Positions 33,312 to 45,146 of a DNA stretch of 64,000 bases are shown one piece after another; position 1 is the stretch's first letter; the number at the start of each line of letters is the position of its first letter. The position numbers and the translations under genes were made by a program. The notes below the pieces were generated by a model. The model saw only the letters and a list, made by a program, of their open reading frames with translations. It made no database searches and was not told the origin of the DNA. Source of the DNA: Haematobia irritans (lineage: Eukaryota > Arthropoda > Insecta > Diptera > Muscidae). The stretch is from positions 72,407,635 to 72,471,634 of the forward strand of contig NC_134398.1 in the NCBI RefSeq assembly GCF_050003625.1, read 5' to 3'.

Positions 33312-35370
33312 ATTAATAAAGAAACAGACAACAAAGACCCATGGAAAGATTTTTGTATGTCCAACATGCGTACAACATTTTTCATCAGAAAAAAATTTAC
33401 ACAAACAAAAGGGAAAGTGTTTTGCTCCGGTAAGGTCACTTACTATCGAAGAAAATAGAAATCTTTTGTTTACTCAACATCATAAAAAGTTAAAAGTTCC
33501 CTTCGTCATATATGCAGATTTTGAGTGCATTCTAAAAGATGTAACATCAAATGATGCAAATGTGACCAAAACAACGGTTCTGAAGGAGCATATACCTTGT
33601 GCATTTAGTTATAATATTGTTTGTAGTTTTGACAATTCAAAAAATGTATTTAGAATTTATAGTGGAGAGGATGCATCTAAGAAATTTTAGAGTTTTTAAT
33701 CAGAGACAGCAGGGAAATTTATGATAAATATTTAAATGTTGAAATGTGAGGCGTTAGATTTTGCTAATGTTCGAAATTGTCACATTTGGAAAGTCCAGTT
33801 AGAGATCATTGTCATTTAACTGGAAAATACAGGGGGCTGCACACAATTTATGCAACCTAGAGCATAGTGTTCCGAAATTTAAACAAAACAAGGAGCAATG
33901 TCTCATAAGCTTGTTATGGACGGTGGTAAAAGATTGGAAATGAGTTTTTTATATAGTTTAAACTTATGGCGTCTAGCTTAGACTCTAGCACATAATTTAC
34001 CTGAAAACGCATTGGAAAATGTGCGTAGCCACTTTCCTAACAATAATGAATTTAATTTGGTAAAACGTAAGGGTGTTTTCCCTTATGATTACTTATAAAG
34101 TTTTGACAAATTAAAGGAAAATGATCTACCTTCTATAGATGCATTCGATAATACTTTGTGTGATACCTCGTGTTGATGATTATAAACATGCACGAAATGT
34201 ATGGAGAACCATGAGTTGTCAGTCACTAGAAGACTATATGCGTCTGTATCTAAAAACAGATGAGCTTCTATTGACTGATGTATTTGAAAATTTCTGTAAA
34301 CTATGTATAGATATACATAAATTGGATCCCTGCCATTATTATACGATCCCATCTCTATCCTGGGCTGCTATGCTCAGACTCATTTCAAATAAAATCGATC
34401 TACATTTATTCACCGATGAAAAAATGTATAATTTTGTTAAGAAATCGATAAGAGGGGGATTATTCAGTGCAGTAAACGACATGCTAAAGCGAATAATATA
34501 AACAATTTTAGTAAAGAGGAGTTGTTGTCCATCCTTTTATGCGAATAATTTGTATGGGTATGCAATGTCACAATTTCTACCTCTAAAAGATTTTCTGTGG
34601 GTTGAGGGAACTGATGAGTTTCTTATGAATTATTTTGAGGAGAATATTTTAAATCTTCCACATGATTCAAATATCGGCTATTTCCTTGAAGTGGATCTTT
34701 CACGTCCTCCAGAAGTTCATGATTATCTTAATGACTTCCCTCCTTGCCCTGAGAATAAAACTCCTTCAGGTTCAAAATTCAAAAAACGTATTGCCGATTT
34801 TGAAGATAGAGAGCGATATGTTATTCACTATCGAAATCTTCAGCAATTGGATTGAAATTGAAAAAGATGCATACTATTCTAGCATTCACTCAAAGTGGTT
34901 GGCTTCGCGAGTATATTGAAATAAATAATAAATATAGAGCTGCATTTGAAAAAGATTTTTTAAACTTTTCAATAATGCTATATACGGAAAAACGATAGAA
35001 AACGTTGAAAAACGTAAAGACATAAAAATAGTGAAGCAATGGGGGAGAACAAATAGAAATAGGAAAGGCGCCGAACATTGGATATCAAGGCCTAACTTCA
35101 AAGGCCTAGTCCATTTCACGGAAAATATGGTAGCAATAGAAATGGCTCCACTTGACATGCTATGTGATAAGCCGATACATATTGGATTTGTGGTTTAAAA
35201 TTATCGAAGCATTTTATGTATGACTTCTATTATAACTTTTTAAAGAAACGTTTTCAAGACGATGTTTCACTTTTGTCTACTGATACCGATTCTATGGTAC
35301 TTCAGTTTATTGGAAGAGATTTCTATGAGGAAATAAGTGAGAAAAATATTCGTGAGAGATTTGATATATG

Positions 35371-36270
35371 TGTGTGTACACAACCACATGGTGCCGGCAA
35401 GTGTACCATTCCATCCAAGAAAGAAATATATGACAACCAAGATTAGACAGGAAGCTCATCTTCACAACCCCTTCACTGTTCCATCTGTGAAGTCAAAGGA
35501 CATGCCGCTAGCTCACGTGAAAGCCCACGGAAGATAGCCATATTAAAGAAAGCCGCAGCAAAGAAGGAAGCTGACAAGGAAGAAATGGAGAACTAAGCAG
35601 TTCGTTTGACTCGCCAAAGTATACTCGATGTAAATGTTATTCGGTCCTGCAGCCAGCAGAGCAGCGCCAATTGCACCAACTCCAATGACACCAGCAAGGG
35701 CATAACGGCCCAACCCTGCTGGAAACGATGTCATTACAGCTGGAAGGAATATACACAGTGACTGACTTCTAGGGTAAAGGAGTATTAGGAGAGATGAAGG
35801 ACATCGATGCTTTCTCTCCACAGTTTAAGAAAGTGGAAGATTCTGAAGGTAGAGTCAGCGCAATTCTGGGACTACTCCCATACATTAAAGGATTTTAAAC
35901 GTTGAAATGCATTTTCATCAACGCCAATTCCATCGTCTCAACTGTGAAATTACACTACATCAAAATATTTCTCAACAAACATGACGTTGCCGTAGTACTT
36001 GTGGCAGAAACCAAGCTGTCGCATCGGCACGTCCTACTGATCGATGTATACAGCGTCTACCGACAAGATAGATCCAACAACAGGTTGCATGGAGGCGGCA
36101 CAGCACTCCTCATCAGGGATAAATACATGGGCGACTATGGCCTAGTCGGAGCCTACGTGCCACCAACTACGACAGGATTAACATTAACATCTCTAAATAC
36201 AGATCCACTGATAGTACACAATCAGGACTTCCACCACGTATTTTGGGGATTCATCACTAAGAGGAATTGA
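35371..36270 (+). pseudogene. Jockey LINE: ORF1 zinc knuckles and ORF2 endonuclease start
   Basis: ORF1 text begins abruptly inside a knuckle (TQPHGAGKCTIPSKKEI) joined to the polymerase relic, then CSICEVKGHAASS and KKEADKEEM. ORF2 starts at 35,902 with MKCIFINANSIVSTVKL, then VLVAETKLSHRHV and YSVYRQDRSNN...GGGTALLI, the apurinic-endonuclease N-terminal motifs (N, E of AETKL). The frame closes at 36,270 after the region normally holding the catalytic GDLN-H motif; here it reads VHNQDFHHVFWG. Confidence 0.8.
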
Positions 36271-37515
36271 CAATGACGTCTGCTAAGAAGATGCTGTGCT
36301 GCACCTAGGATTTCCATAATAAGAGCCAAGATTAGGTATATTGACAACATTATCCGATATGCAACACAATCCCGAGAGGGAACGCCTGGCCTCTCACCTG
36401 AGCTCCATCAGGGTAAACAGCGGGACCTACTCCAACATAAAGAAAGCTGCCGGTTTTACTAGTAAACATCCAATACAAGGCCTGATTGGCACTTCTGGAG
36501 AAATAATCACAAGCGACTTGGAAATTTTGGCGGAACATCTTCAAGGAGCCTTTTCGCCAAATGACACCATCAGCGAGCCTCTAAGAAATCTCGTCAATCA
36601 CTCCGTTAATGAAGTTAGCAACAATTCTTGTGGAATTCAGTGGATTGTTCAAAGCCGATGCCTCCCTCATAGAAGATCCCCGCCTATGGAACTCATTAGG
36701 TTTTGTAAAACCAAAGAGAATAGCAAGAGTCATAAAGCGGAAGCGAGCCAAGGACTGAAGGACTGCCAATTTGGATTTAGACCTGGCCTATGACTGACAA
36801 CAGATTCACATTCGCCAAGCATGTTGATTACATCATTCAGAAAGCCAAAAGGGTCATCTACGGTTACCAAGGCATTCTAAAGGTACGAGGACTCCCTATA
36901 GAACTAAATTTGCTTCAGTACAAGAAAATCATCAGACCGATTTTAGGATATGCGTTCCCTTCTTGGTTCATCATAAATTCTACCAAAATGGAAAAGATTC
37001 GTATCTGGGGAAGGATAGTTTTTACCTTTCGCGAGAAACTCCAAGGAATATCTTTCCCAACATGCGCTTCTCAGCAACATCCTCAAAGACGGCGGATATA
37101 TTTACGATGATGACGACAAGCTGCTTTTCTACTATAGAAGACGCACATTACCAAACACCGTTTACAACACTGCCCAGTGACATGGACACCAGAAATTTGA
37201 AAATATGTATATATTCCTAGTTTTTAAGTAATTTTGAGTACATAGTTTTTAACATTAATTTAAGAAAAAAGCATTCGAGCTTAAGCCTTTTTTAGTTTGT
37301 CCAACTTTTTGAGGCATTATAACCTTTATTTGTAATATTTTAAGTAGTGATTCACTCGCTCATACTCCAACTATAGTGACATTTTAATGCTTTAATTTTG
37401 TATGCTTTTGACATTTATTCAAAAGTAGGTTTATTTACTGTTTTGTCTTTAGAGTAGACCGTCTCTAGTATTAAGGATAGATTGTTTAAGGACATTATAC
37501 TGGTCAATAAAAGTT
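36271..37515 (+). pseudogene. Jockey LINE ORF2 remainder and 3' UTR
   Basis: The frame 36,341-36,793 contains SHLSSIRVNSGTYSNIKKAA, the linker before the RT. It then jumps to CQFGFRPG and on to FTFAKHVDYIIQKAKR and LQYKKIIRPILGYAFPSWF (36,790-37,100), the region after the RT. The catalytic RT core between is deleted. The 3' UTR runs to AATAAAAGTTCC near 37,505. This is the fullest Jockey copy in the window. Confidence 0.75.
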
Positions 37516-38329
37516 CCCTAAGTCAAATAAGTCGCGGTAAACGTGCCAGCATACTTTAAATACTTCACAGTTCAAAGGCCTAAAAGTCAAACACTAAACT
37601 AATGCTATGTTACTGACTCGTTTTCCTTATTCGTTTTTCCAAAACATTTCACCGTTCACACTGAGTTGAGATGTTTTAGCTTGACAGCTGCCATGGAAAC
37701 TAGAAATTCACATATACTCTTAATTCAAATATATACGTTTGTTCACATAAATAATAAAATTTTAAGTTATTTTCAATCCCTATGTTCTTAAAAGTCTTTG
37801 TTTATTCTTTTTTTTTCTATGAAATTTATTTCAATAATACGACATATATTTTGAAAAGGGTATGTTCAGTTAAAGCATACTCAAAATTAGGGTTTGCATT
37901 ATAAAATTGGGGTGCTTTTGAGGAAAACTTGTGTTTTGAACTTGAACTTTTTTGCATGGGGAAAACGACTCATTTTGATATGCTTATAAAGAGAAAACAT
38001 TTAAAATCCCAAAACAGGCTTGGTGAGAACGCCGTATAAGAACACTCTTACTTCTTTGCTGTCGGCTTCTAGCTTTTTTTAACTCAAAGCCGTTTTTGAT
38101 GTCGGCTTGCTTATTAATCAAGCTTGTTTGAAACAAAATTTGTTGGAGACGTTTTGAAACAAAATTTAATCTCGAATTTGCTGAGAAAACCATCAACTTA
38201 CCTGTATTTTTGAGAATCGTAGTCAGCAGTTTTTTTTAATTTCAAAAATTAGGTTTTATTGTCAGATTTTTTCTTAAACTGGTTACAGTTGAAAACTTAA
38301 AACTACGTTTTTCACTAAACAAAAATTTC
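37516..38329. repeat. Unclassified repeat shared with 24,741-25,464
   Basis: Same order of blocks as the upstream copy (CACCGTTCACACTGAGTTGA, AACGCCGTATAAGAACACTC), with extra inserted bases. No gene is seen. Confidence 0.6.
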
Positions 38330-39820
38330 CCTGTTAAAATTACTATTAACAACAGGGGCCATAACGACTTTTTTAATCTTATTTATTACTAATATATAAA
38401 ATTAAAAAAATTTTAAAATATAAATATGTACAATTTCCCTAAGAGCTACTATTGTGCTAAACTGTAAACGGTGTCGTCAACGTCTAGTGTACCTAGTCTA
38501 GTGTATCAAAAAACACGAGCTTCTCATCCCTAAGGTGAAGTCCCTGTCTGTAATAGACATGTATTTATTTATTAAAATATTTCTTATAATCACAATGTGT
38601 AAAAAATCAAGTTAGGCTACCGAGGTGTCAAGTGTGGAAGATTGGCCGGACTGATGTCCTGTACCAAACTACCCATTACTAACAGATTATCTTTATATCA
38701 CTAAAAAATGTTGCAATGTCCCCGGGGATATACCAATCGTTACAACCATATCACTACAGTAGTATTCGCCTACTCTTACACTAAATGTCCTAATACAAAA
38801 CCTAATACTCTCATTTTGTATATGAGAGCATCATGCCAAACACTATCAAATGCCCTAGAGAAATCGAGACCAACGGCGATAGTAACACCACGTTGTGGAA
38901 ACGTTGGGTAATCTTTTGTATGGGCTGTCGTATATCAAAAACAAACAGCTGACACGCCACACTACGCTTATGTCCCGTTTTTAGACGCATAACCAGGCCT
39001 TAAAGCCAAATTGGCTGTCAGACAAGATTGACCTATCGTCTAGTGTCTCCCTAATACCGTCGAGTATGAAATACTCGAAAAGTTTACCGAGCGATGACAG
39101 TAAACTATTCGATTTGTCGGATGAAATTCTAGTCTTTATTTTTGTTCCTGTCGTTCGATTTACATACATATGTATACCTATTGGCGTATGTCCGACCCGT
39201 CTTGATTACATTTTATTTTATACAATAAATTTGACTTGTCATGTTTAACTTTTGATTTTGTCTTGCTATACAGATGGTCCATTGTAATGTGTGTTCTGAA
39301 AGCGAGTTGTATCTTGTTCTTGTCATACACTTTAGAGTTTTTCAATCTCTCAGAGAAACCAGGAATAAATGGGGCAGATTTATATATTTTGGCTCCTTAT
39401 CCATATTGTCGTTTTTATCATGGATTTTGATTATCATACGTTTTTGACGTTTGGAATAAAAATTGATCAATCACCCAGAAGCAGTGTCTTTTTGGTACTA
39501 GTCAAGAAGAATCATATTTGCTTACGTTGTCGCTAACGTGTCCAAGTATGCCAGTTTGTTGTCAGTTTCCTCTTCCATCGTAAATTTGCTGTATGAATTT
39601 ATGTAGAACGTTTACATTGTTGATTATTTCTGTTTTCTTTATAATTCCAAACATGTCGTGCATACTTCGTCAAGATTTTGGGCTTCTATACCATTTTCTA
39701 ACCGAGTCATCCAATAAATCTTCCATTACAATATCTGCAACGACTGGTGAAGTTGGACGTTTGGGTACTGTACTAGCAAATAAGAGTACAATTCCAATAT
39801 GAGCAAATTGGCCGCTTAGC
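38330..39820 (-). pseudogene. Third, diverged LINE/Penelope mosaic
   Basis: On the minus strand: a Penelope RT piece (ADIVMEDLLDDSV near 39,740, then KTEIINNVNVLHKF), a GIY-YIG-region piece (SERLKNSK..., SNLLYKIKCNQDG about 39,360-39,200), then LINE RT (SLLSSLGKLFEYFILD, LSDSQFGFKAWL about 39,090-38,985). It corresponds to 21,747-23,000 and 25,465-26,700 but with more of the Penelope RT and many differences. Penelope sequence is inserted in, or joined to, the LINE RT. Confidence 0.65.
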
Positions 39821-40260
39821 ACATCAAACCATTTACAGTGCTAGGCCCATACTATTCGTTTATCGAACCAAATGCGTATACGACAAGTATTGACATAGCA
39901 TTAAAATGCAAATAAACAGAAATTAAGTGCAGGAAATAAATTGCCTAAACTGAAAAATGTATTTTTTTTGCCTAAAATTTAACATTCTTTCAGTAAGGAA
40001 ATTAAGTTTTTCATTTAAAAACTAAAAACGAAAAAAAAAATACAAACATATATGGACCTACGACGGTAAATGCAACATTTGGTGTGACGCATGCCAATTT
40101 CCCATATTCCTAAGTATGCTCAGTGACTTCGAAGCCTTCAACATGCCGGAAACGTCTCACAGCTGTTAGCGGATAACATACAGAAAAAATGCATTCCTTT
40201 TGGTGAGTTTAATATCAATTAGTATCATTTTATCCAGTTTTTTCTCTCATTATTTAACAT
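39821..40260. other. Unannotated A+T-rich stretch
   Basis: No gene, RNA or recognisable element is seen between the Penelope relic and the SINE. Confidence 0.4.
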
Positions 40261-40270
40261 GCAACCGTCG

Positions 40271-40618
40271 GGAACCACCATGGTGCAATGGTTAGCATGC
40301 CCGCCTTGCATACACAAGGTCGTGGGTTCGATTCCTGCTTCGACCGAACACCAAAAAGTTTTTCAGCGGTGGATTATCCCACCTCAGTAATGCTGGTGAC
40401 ATTTCTGAGGGTTTCAAAGCTTCTCTAAGTGGTTTCACTGCAATGTGGAACGCCGTTCGGACCCGGCTTTAAAAATGAGGTCCCTTGTCATTGAGCTTAA
40501 CATGAAATCGGGCAGCACTCAGTGATAAGAGAGAAGTTCACCAATGTGGTATCACAATGGACTGAATAGTCTAAGTGAGCCTGACACAACGGGCTGCCAC
40601 CTAACCTAACCTAATATT
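40271..40618 (+). mobile_element. Full-length tRNA-derived SINE
   Basis: The tRNA-like head has an A box (TGGTGCAATGGTTAGC) and a B box (GGTTCGATTCC) of an RNA polymerase III promoter. It is followed by a body and a CCTAACCTAACCTAA tail. The direct repeat CAACCGTCG flanks it (40,262-40,270 and 40,619-40,627). The same SINE is at 45,147-45,498 and 62,039-62,387. Confidence 0.9.
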
Positions 40619-40659
40619 CAACCGTCGAACTGAATGGACGTGTTTTTAATATCGGATTA

Positions 40660-41408
40660 ATCAAATAATCGTAATAAGTACTTATTACGAATTTCAAGTG
40701 GGGTGGTATACTAAGCCACCATGCAGCGAAATTTAAAGTCATCCGCTGGGCTGCTAACTGCAGGGCCCAGTGGACGGGTTTCGACTAAAGTTAAAAATTT
40801 GGACAATAACCAAGACTAAGGCCCAATTTATCGACCTGTTGACGGGCCGACAGGCAGCGACACTTTGGCAAGTCGAACCTATTCTAAGGTAATGACATTA
40901 AAAGAAGGTAATCCCTCAAGAAAGAGATTTTTGAGGAACGCAGAAATGCCTTGTTTATACTAAAGGAATTAGGATCGGTCGACCCAAGCACGTTGTCGGC
41001 TAAGCAAAGAGATTCCTTCAAATGGGCGCAAGGTATTCTTGAAGCTGGAAAAAGCGAACGATCGTCGGATGAGCTGCCATCTTCCAGAAAGGGTCAAAGA
41101 TCGTTTGCTTCAGTTGCAAAAGACAGCCGTACCTAGAGCACATGTATGGATACCTGCAAACCCTCCTGATCCTGATTCAGACTAAAGGAATGTAACCCAG
41201 ATCTTCCGATTGGAAGGTTGGATGTTGATATGAGTTGGATGGACCAAGAATACATGCGGTGTTTATATTGAACATTGAGTCGTTGCCACATCTAGCCCAG
41301 ATCCAAGGCCGTGCAAGTTACGGCTTTCTCGATATCCATGTGAAGGTATACAAAAGCGATCTGCAAAAGGAAACGGACAAGCTTTCATTCTCAATAGGGC
41401 TGTTTACT
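40660..41408 (+). pseudogene. LINE ORF1 fragment (I/R1/LOA-like)
   Basis: The frame 40,951-41,136 (FILKELGSVDPSTLSAKQRD...SFKWAQGILE) and later VWIPANPPDPDSD- and DVDMSWMDQEYM-like text resemble ORF1/ORF2-junction sequences of I- or LOA-type LINEs in flies. It opens with TACTTATTACGAATTTCA, text also present at 58,330 and 63,107. Stops and shifts abound. A MITE interrupts it at 41,409. Confidence 0.5.
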
Positions 41409-41680
41409 ACACACACAAAAAAATTTTTTTGATTCAATCACGAAATTCATTGATCCAATTATTTTTTTAATTGAAATGTCTTCAATCACAGAAATGATAG
41501 TATCAATTAAACAATTAATTGACACTCAATTAAAAAATTAATTGATACTATTATTTGTGTGATTGATTTTTATTTCTATTAAAAAATTTGTTGACTCAAT
41601 TAAATTTTTAATTGAATATTTTTTAAATCTCAATTAAGATTTTAATTGGAAACATTTTCGTGATATTTTCTGTGTGTTAG
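41409..41680. mobile_element. ~270-bp MITE
   Basis: The ends ACACACAAAAAAATTTTTTT and ATATTTTCTGTGTGT are imperfect inverse copies. The interior is made of ATTGATTCAATTAA/TTAATTGA blocks. The target repeat is not clear. Confidence 0.6.
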
Positions 41681-41721
41681 CACTAGATACCCTAAGCAGT
41701 CCGGACTAAACGAAAACAGAG

Positions 41722-41817
41722 TACTCGTTTATAAAGGACATCTCCAAAAATATGCAACACTGTCATCACTCGTTTATAAAGGGCATCTCCAAAAAAATAT
41801 GCAACACTCTCATCAGC
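41722..41817. repeat. 47-bp direct repeat, two copies
   Basis: ACTCGTTTATAAAGG(A/G)CATC followed by TCCAAAAA(AA)TATGCAACACT occurs twice in tandem. Confidence 0.7.
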
Positions 41818-41970
41818 CGTTTAAAAACAATCACAGAAAACAAGTGAAATTTTATGAATGAAATGCCCAAATAGTAATAAATATTTACTGCTGAGATTAT
41901 TTATGACACAGTATCACTTTGAATTTCATGTTGTTCGATAAATTAGTCACAGTAAATTGCTATTTCAGTA

Positions 41971-42621
41971 GTGGGATTCTGTATTTTTTCACAATAATCG
42001 CCTTGTTAACGTTGTCTACAAAAAAAAAATGTTTGCACTAACGTTTGGGTCATTCTGCAAGTAATCATTGAGAATTGTTGTTTAGCTGCATTACGCAACC
42101 CTGCCACGAAAAGCGGTGGAATGAAAGAATAGCATAAAAAAAGTTTGCAAAATTGTAAATTGTTTGCTAATTTAAATGAAACACACATAGCCGGAAGAGA
42201 AAAATGGGCGATATTTTCAATTTATATAAAATCCCCTTTAATTTTAGACAATTTAAGGCAATTCCGCCCGACGAAATTCTTAGAAGGGTTCAGAACCTTT
42301 GTATTTTTAAAGCATTTATGAAAACTTTTTTGTAATAGAAAAGGAATCCATTTATTCCTATTATCAATAACTTACATCATTAAAGACACTATTTTGCATG
42401 GATGACATTTTCTGCTGATAACGTCAATGCATTTCAGAAAATAAACAACCAAAAATTTTTCGTTGTTTACTTAAGGATGTATTGATTGTTATCTGCAAAG
42501 AAAACAGAAAACGATTGGAAATGTAGTTTAAAACGTCTACCGAATAACTTGGTTGTTATTTTTTCTTGTTATCCCTTCTTAACGATGTGATTCATCGTTA
42601 AAATTGAATACAGAATCCCAC
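41971..42621. mobile_element. 651-bp TA-flanked MITE
   Basis: Perfect 15-bp inverted termini GTGGGATTCTGTATT / AATACAGAATCCCAC with TA on both sides (41,969-41,970 and 42,622-42,623). No coding frame. Confidence 0.75.
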
Positions 42622-42626
42622 TACAG

Positions 42627-43049
42627 GCTCACTTAGACTATTCAGTCCATTGTGATACCACAGTGGTGAACTTATCTCTTATCACTATCTATATTAAGCT
42701 CAATGACAAATGACCTCCTTTTTATAGCCGAGTCCAAACGGCGTTCCACATTGAAGGGGCAGTAATGTTGTTTCTCATGGGGTGTGGACCAATACCGTCC
42801 ATTCATTCTATTTTCCTCGCGGATTACGGCGAATGTTTTGATGAGAGGAGACGGACGGACGCTCTTATCACTATCTATATTAAGCTCAATGACAAAGGAC
42901 CTCCTTTTTATAGCCGAATCCAAACGGCGTTCCACATTGAAGGGGCAGTAACGTTGTTTCTCATGGGGTGTGGACCAATACCGTCCATTCAATCTATTTT
43001 CCTCGCGGATTACGGCGAATGTTTTGATGAGAGGAGACGGACGGACGCT
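42627..43049 (-). repeat. SINE fragment plus flanking LINE text in a 187-bp tandem duplication
   Basis: SINE 3' body in antisense (GGCTCACTTAGACTATTCAG) starts at 42,627. From 42,676 a 187-bp unit (SINE body plus TTTCCTCGCGGATTACGGCG) occurs twice, at 42,676-42,862 and 42,863-43,049. The SINE head is missing. Confidence 0.8.
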
Positions 43050-43660
43050 GCTACTTTGGTTAGTTATGTCGTCGCACCTTAGGGCGAGGGCGGTCCAGAG
43101 GGTAATTAGTGGCTATTTGGTCAGTCTGGAGGGGTATTTCCGACAATGGAAGTTGAGACTGGACATGACTAAGTGTCAATCTATAATATTCAAGAGAAGA
43201 GACGACAGAAATGCCAGGAAATTTGTTCTATGTATTTCTATGTTCGTTCACATTTGAGTTTCGTCAAACATGTTGACAATGCATTAGAGAGGGCTAGGAC
43301 AATTTTCCACGCCTGTACTCGAGTCTTGAGACCGAGAAGAGGACACGTTATAAGTCCCCCTCTCTTGACCATTTATAGGATGTGTATTACCGGATTACTG
43401 TTTTCTTGTGGGCTTAGGAATCAGGCATCCGGATCACTACTCTACACACCCAAATAGCCTAATTAGGAACATTGAAAAGACCCAAGAAAGTTTGACTACC
43501 TTATGACCAGTGGTAAGCAGTTACCCCCGACTTGACAATGGACAGCTATATCACAGTCACGATAGACTCATATACTACCACAGACGATACAGGACGGACA
43601 ATACTGACGATATTGTATATGACCCGATACAATAGACCCGATTTTAGGATATAGAAACCG
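43050..43660 (+). pseudogene. LINE ORF2 post-RT fragment
   Basis: The frames read WKLRLDMTKCQSIIFKRRDD, then LSFVKHVDNALERARTIFHA and LLTIYRMCITGLLFSCGL. They correspond to the region after the RT active site in Jockey-like LINEs. The YADD box is not present. Two or three frame changes. Confidence 0.65.
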
Positions 43661-43723
43661 CAAATTTGCAAATAATTTAATGTTGGTTACTATACTTTTG
43701 TTTTATTACTGTAAATACCTTTT

Positions 43724-45034
43724 TATTATACCCACCACCATAGAATGGTGATGGGGGTATAATATATTTGTCATTCCGTTTGTAGCACATCTAAATATCG
43801 ATTTCCGATTATATAAAGTATATATATTCTTGATCAGGGAGAAATTCTAAGACCTTATAGCGATGTCCGTCTGTCTGTTTGGATGTCTGTAGTAATCACG
43901 CTACAGCCTTCAATAATAAATAGTTCCCATATAAATATAGTTCCCATATAAACCGACCTCCCGATTTGGGGTGTGGGCTTATACCGTAGATTTTATCCAA
44001 TTTGCCTGAAATTGAAAATCAAGAGTTACTTTAGGACCATAAAAAGGTGTGCCGAAATGGTGAGTCGGTCCATGTTTTGATATAACCCCCATATATACAG
44101 ATTTCACGATTTTACTTCTTGGGCTTCTAGAATCCGTAGTTTTTATCCAATTTGCCTGAAATCAAGAGGTATTTGAAGACCATGAAGATGTGTACCGAAA
44201 ATGGTGAGTATTGGTCCATGTTTTGGTATAATCACCTTATAGACCGATCTCACGATTTTACTTCTTGGGTTTGTAGAAACGGTAGCTTTTATCAAATTTG
44301 CCTGAAATTTGAAATCTAGAAGTAATTTAGGACCATAAAGAGGTGTGCCGCAAATGGTCCAAATTTTTCATACAGCGCCATAAATTGCCTAAATGGCAAT
44401 CGTGTGCCGAAAATGACATGTATCGGTCCATGTTTTGGTATATCCCCCATATAGACCGGTCACTTCTTGGGGTGGTAGAAACCATAATTTTTATCCAATT
44501 TGTCCGATCTCCCGATTTAACTCCTTGGGTTTATAAAACCATAGTTTTTATCCGATTTGCCTGAAATTGTAAATATACTGGTATTTTAGACCCACAAACG
44601 TGTATCGGATTTATAGATTTATAGACGAGTTCACTTCTTAAGGGTATAGAAGCGCACTGATCATGAAAATTGCTGGAAACTGAATGTAAAATTTCCAGAT
44701 TTTACTTCTCGTACTCGTTTAACAATGGGGGTAAAAATCTACAGATATTAGACTTCAACCAACAATGTTATTTCATAGTTTTCTTGCACACTTACAAGAG
44801 ATGTTTATGATTCCTCTAAAACTCAAGCAAAAACGGTTCTTATAAATCCAGAATCTGATCTAGTCTTCATAGGTAAAATCTTTAATATTATCTTCAGGAG
44901 GCGTACTGGTTGAACTGATCTGCTTGGAACAATATCCCCCTGAAATTTTCAAAGGAAACAATAATATTTGATTCATGGTGGTGGGTATTTAAGATTCGGC
45001 ACGGCACTTACGGATTTATGTTATATACTTGTTT
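43724..45034 (+). repeat. Dispersed fly repeat (TATACCCACCACCATAG type)
   Basis: It begins TTATACCCACCACCATAGAA and ends TATACTTGTTTTTTATT, with CATGGTGGTGGGTATT near 44,977 as the inverse of the start. Internal subrepeats contain CCCCCATATAGACC(G/A) and TCTTGGG(C/T)TT(C/G)TAGAA. Same superfamily as 29,813-31,147 but diverged. Confidence 0.75.
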
Positions 45035-45146
45035 TTTATTCATGTAGTTTATAACTTAGGTATAATTATTAATAGTGATCGCCGATTTTTCCCTTTTCCC
45101 GGACAGAAGGTAATTATAGAAGCGATATCGCAATAGAATATATAAA

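Larger units (their letters stand above)
31183..35370 (+). pseudogene. Third Polinton-type polymerase relic (copy C)
   Basis: It begins MVKYICGMC (31,183) with a C2H2 pair, then a Gln-rich stretch (NQQQQQQQRK near 31,590), the conserved VKEKVNEHKTVKFN-like domain (about 31,720), FQERDSGWAL, a MITE insertion at 32,337-33,134, NLLLLTDEDG, an intron (33,236-33,311), a C2H2 finger (FVCPTCVQHF), Exo I (YADFECIL), HCHLTGKYRG, Exo III (YLKTDELLLTDVF, Asp retained), a motif A region with the catalytic Asp changed to Tyr (FYANNLYGYAM near 34,545), an NNAIYGKT-like motif B, and motif C (TDTDSMV near 35,290). Many stops and frameshifts are present. It is clearly diverged from A and B, so it is a separate insertion or lineage. 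Confidence 0.8.

Noticed and set aside
40271..40345. tRNA gene-like sequence with A and B boxes (also at 45,430-45,498 and 62,320-62,387)
   Set aside because: The acceptor stem does not close and the anticodon loop is not standard; it is the head of a repeated SINE with target duplications, so no functional tRNA is called.
42006..42188. 60-codon minus-strand frame
   Set aside because: It lies inside a TA-flanked MITE and has no recognisable similarity.
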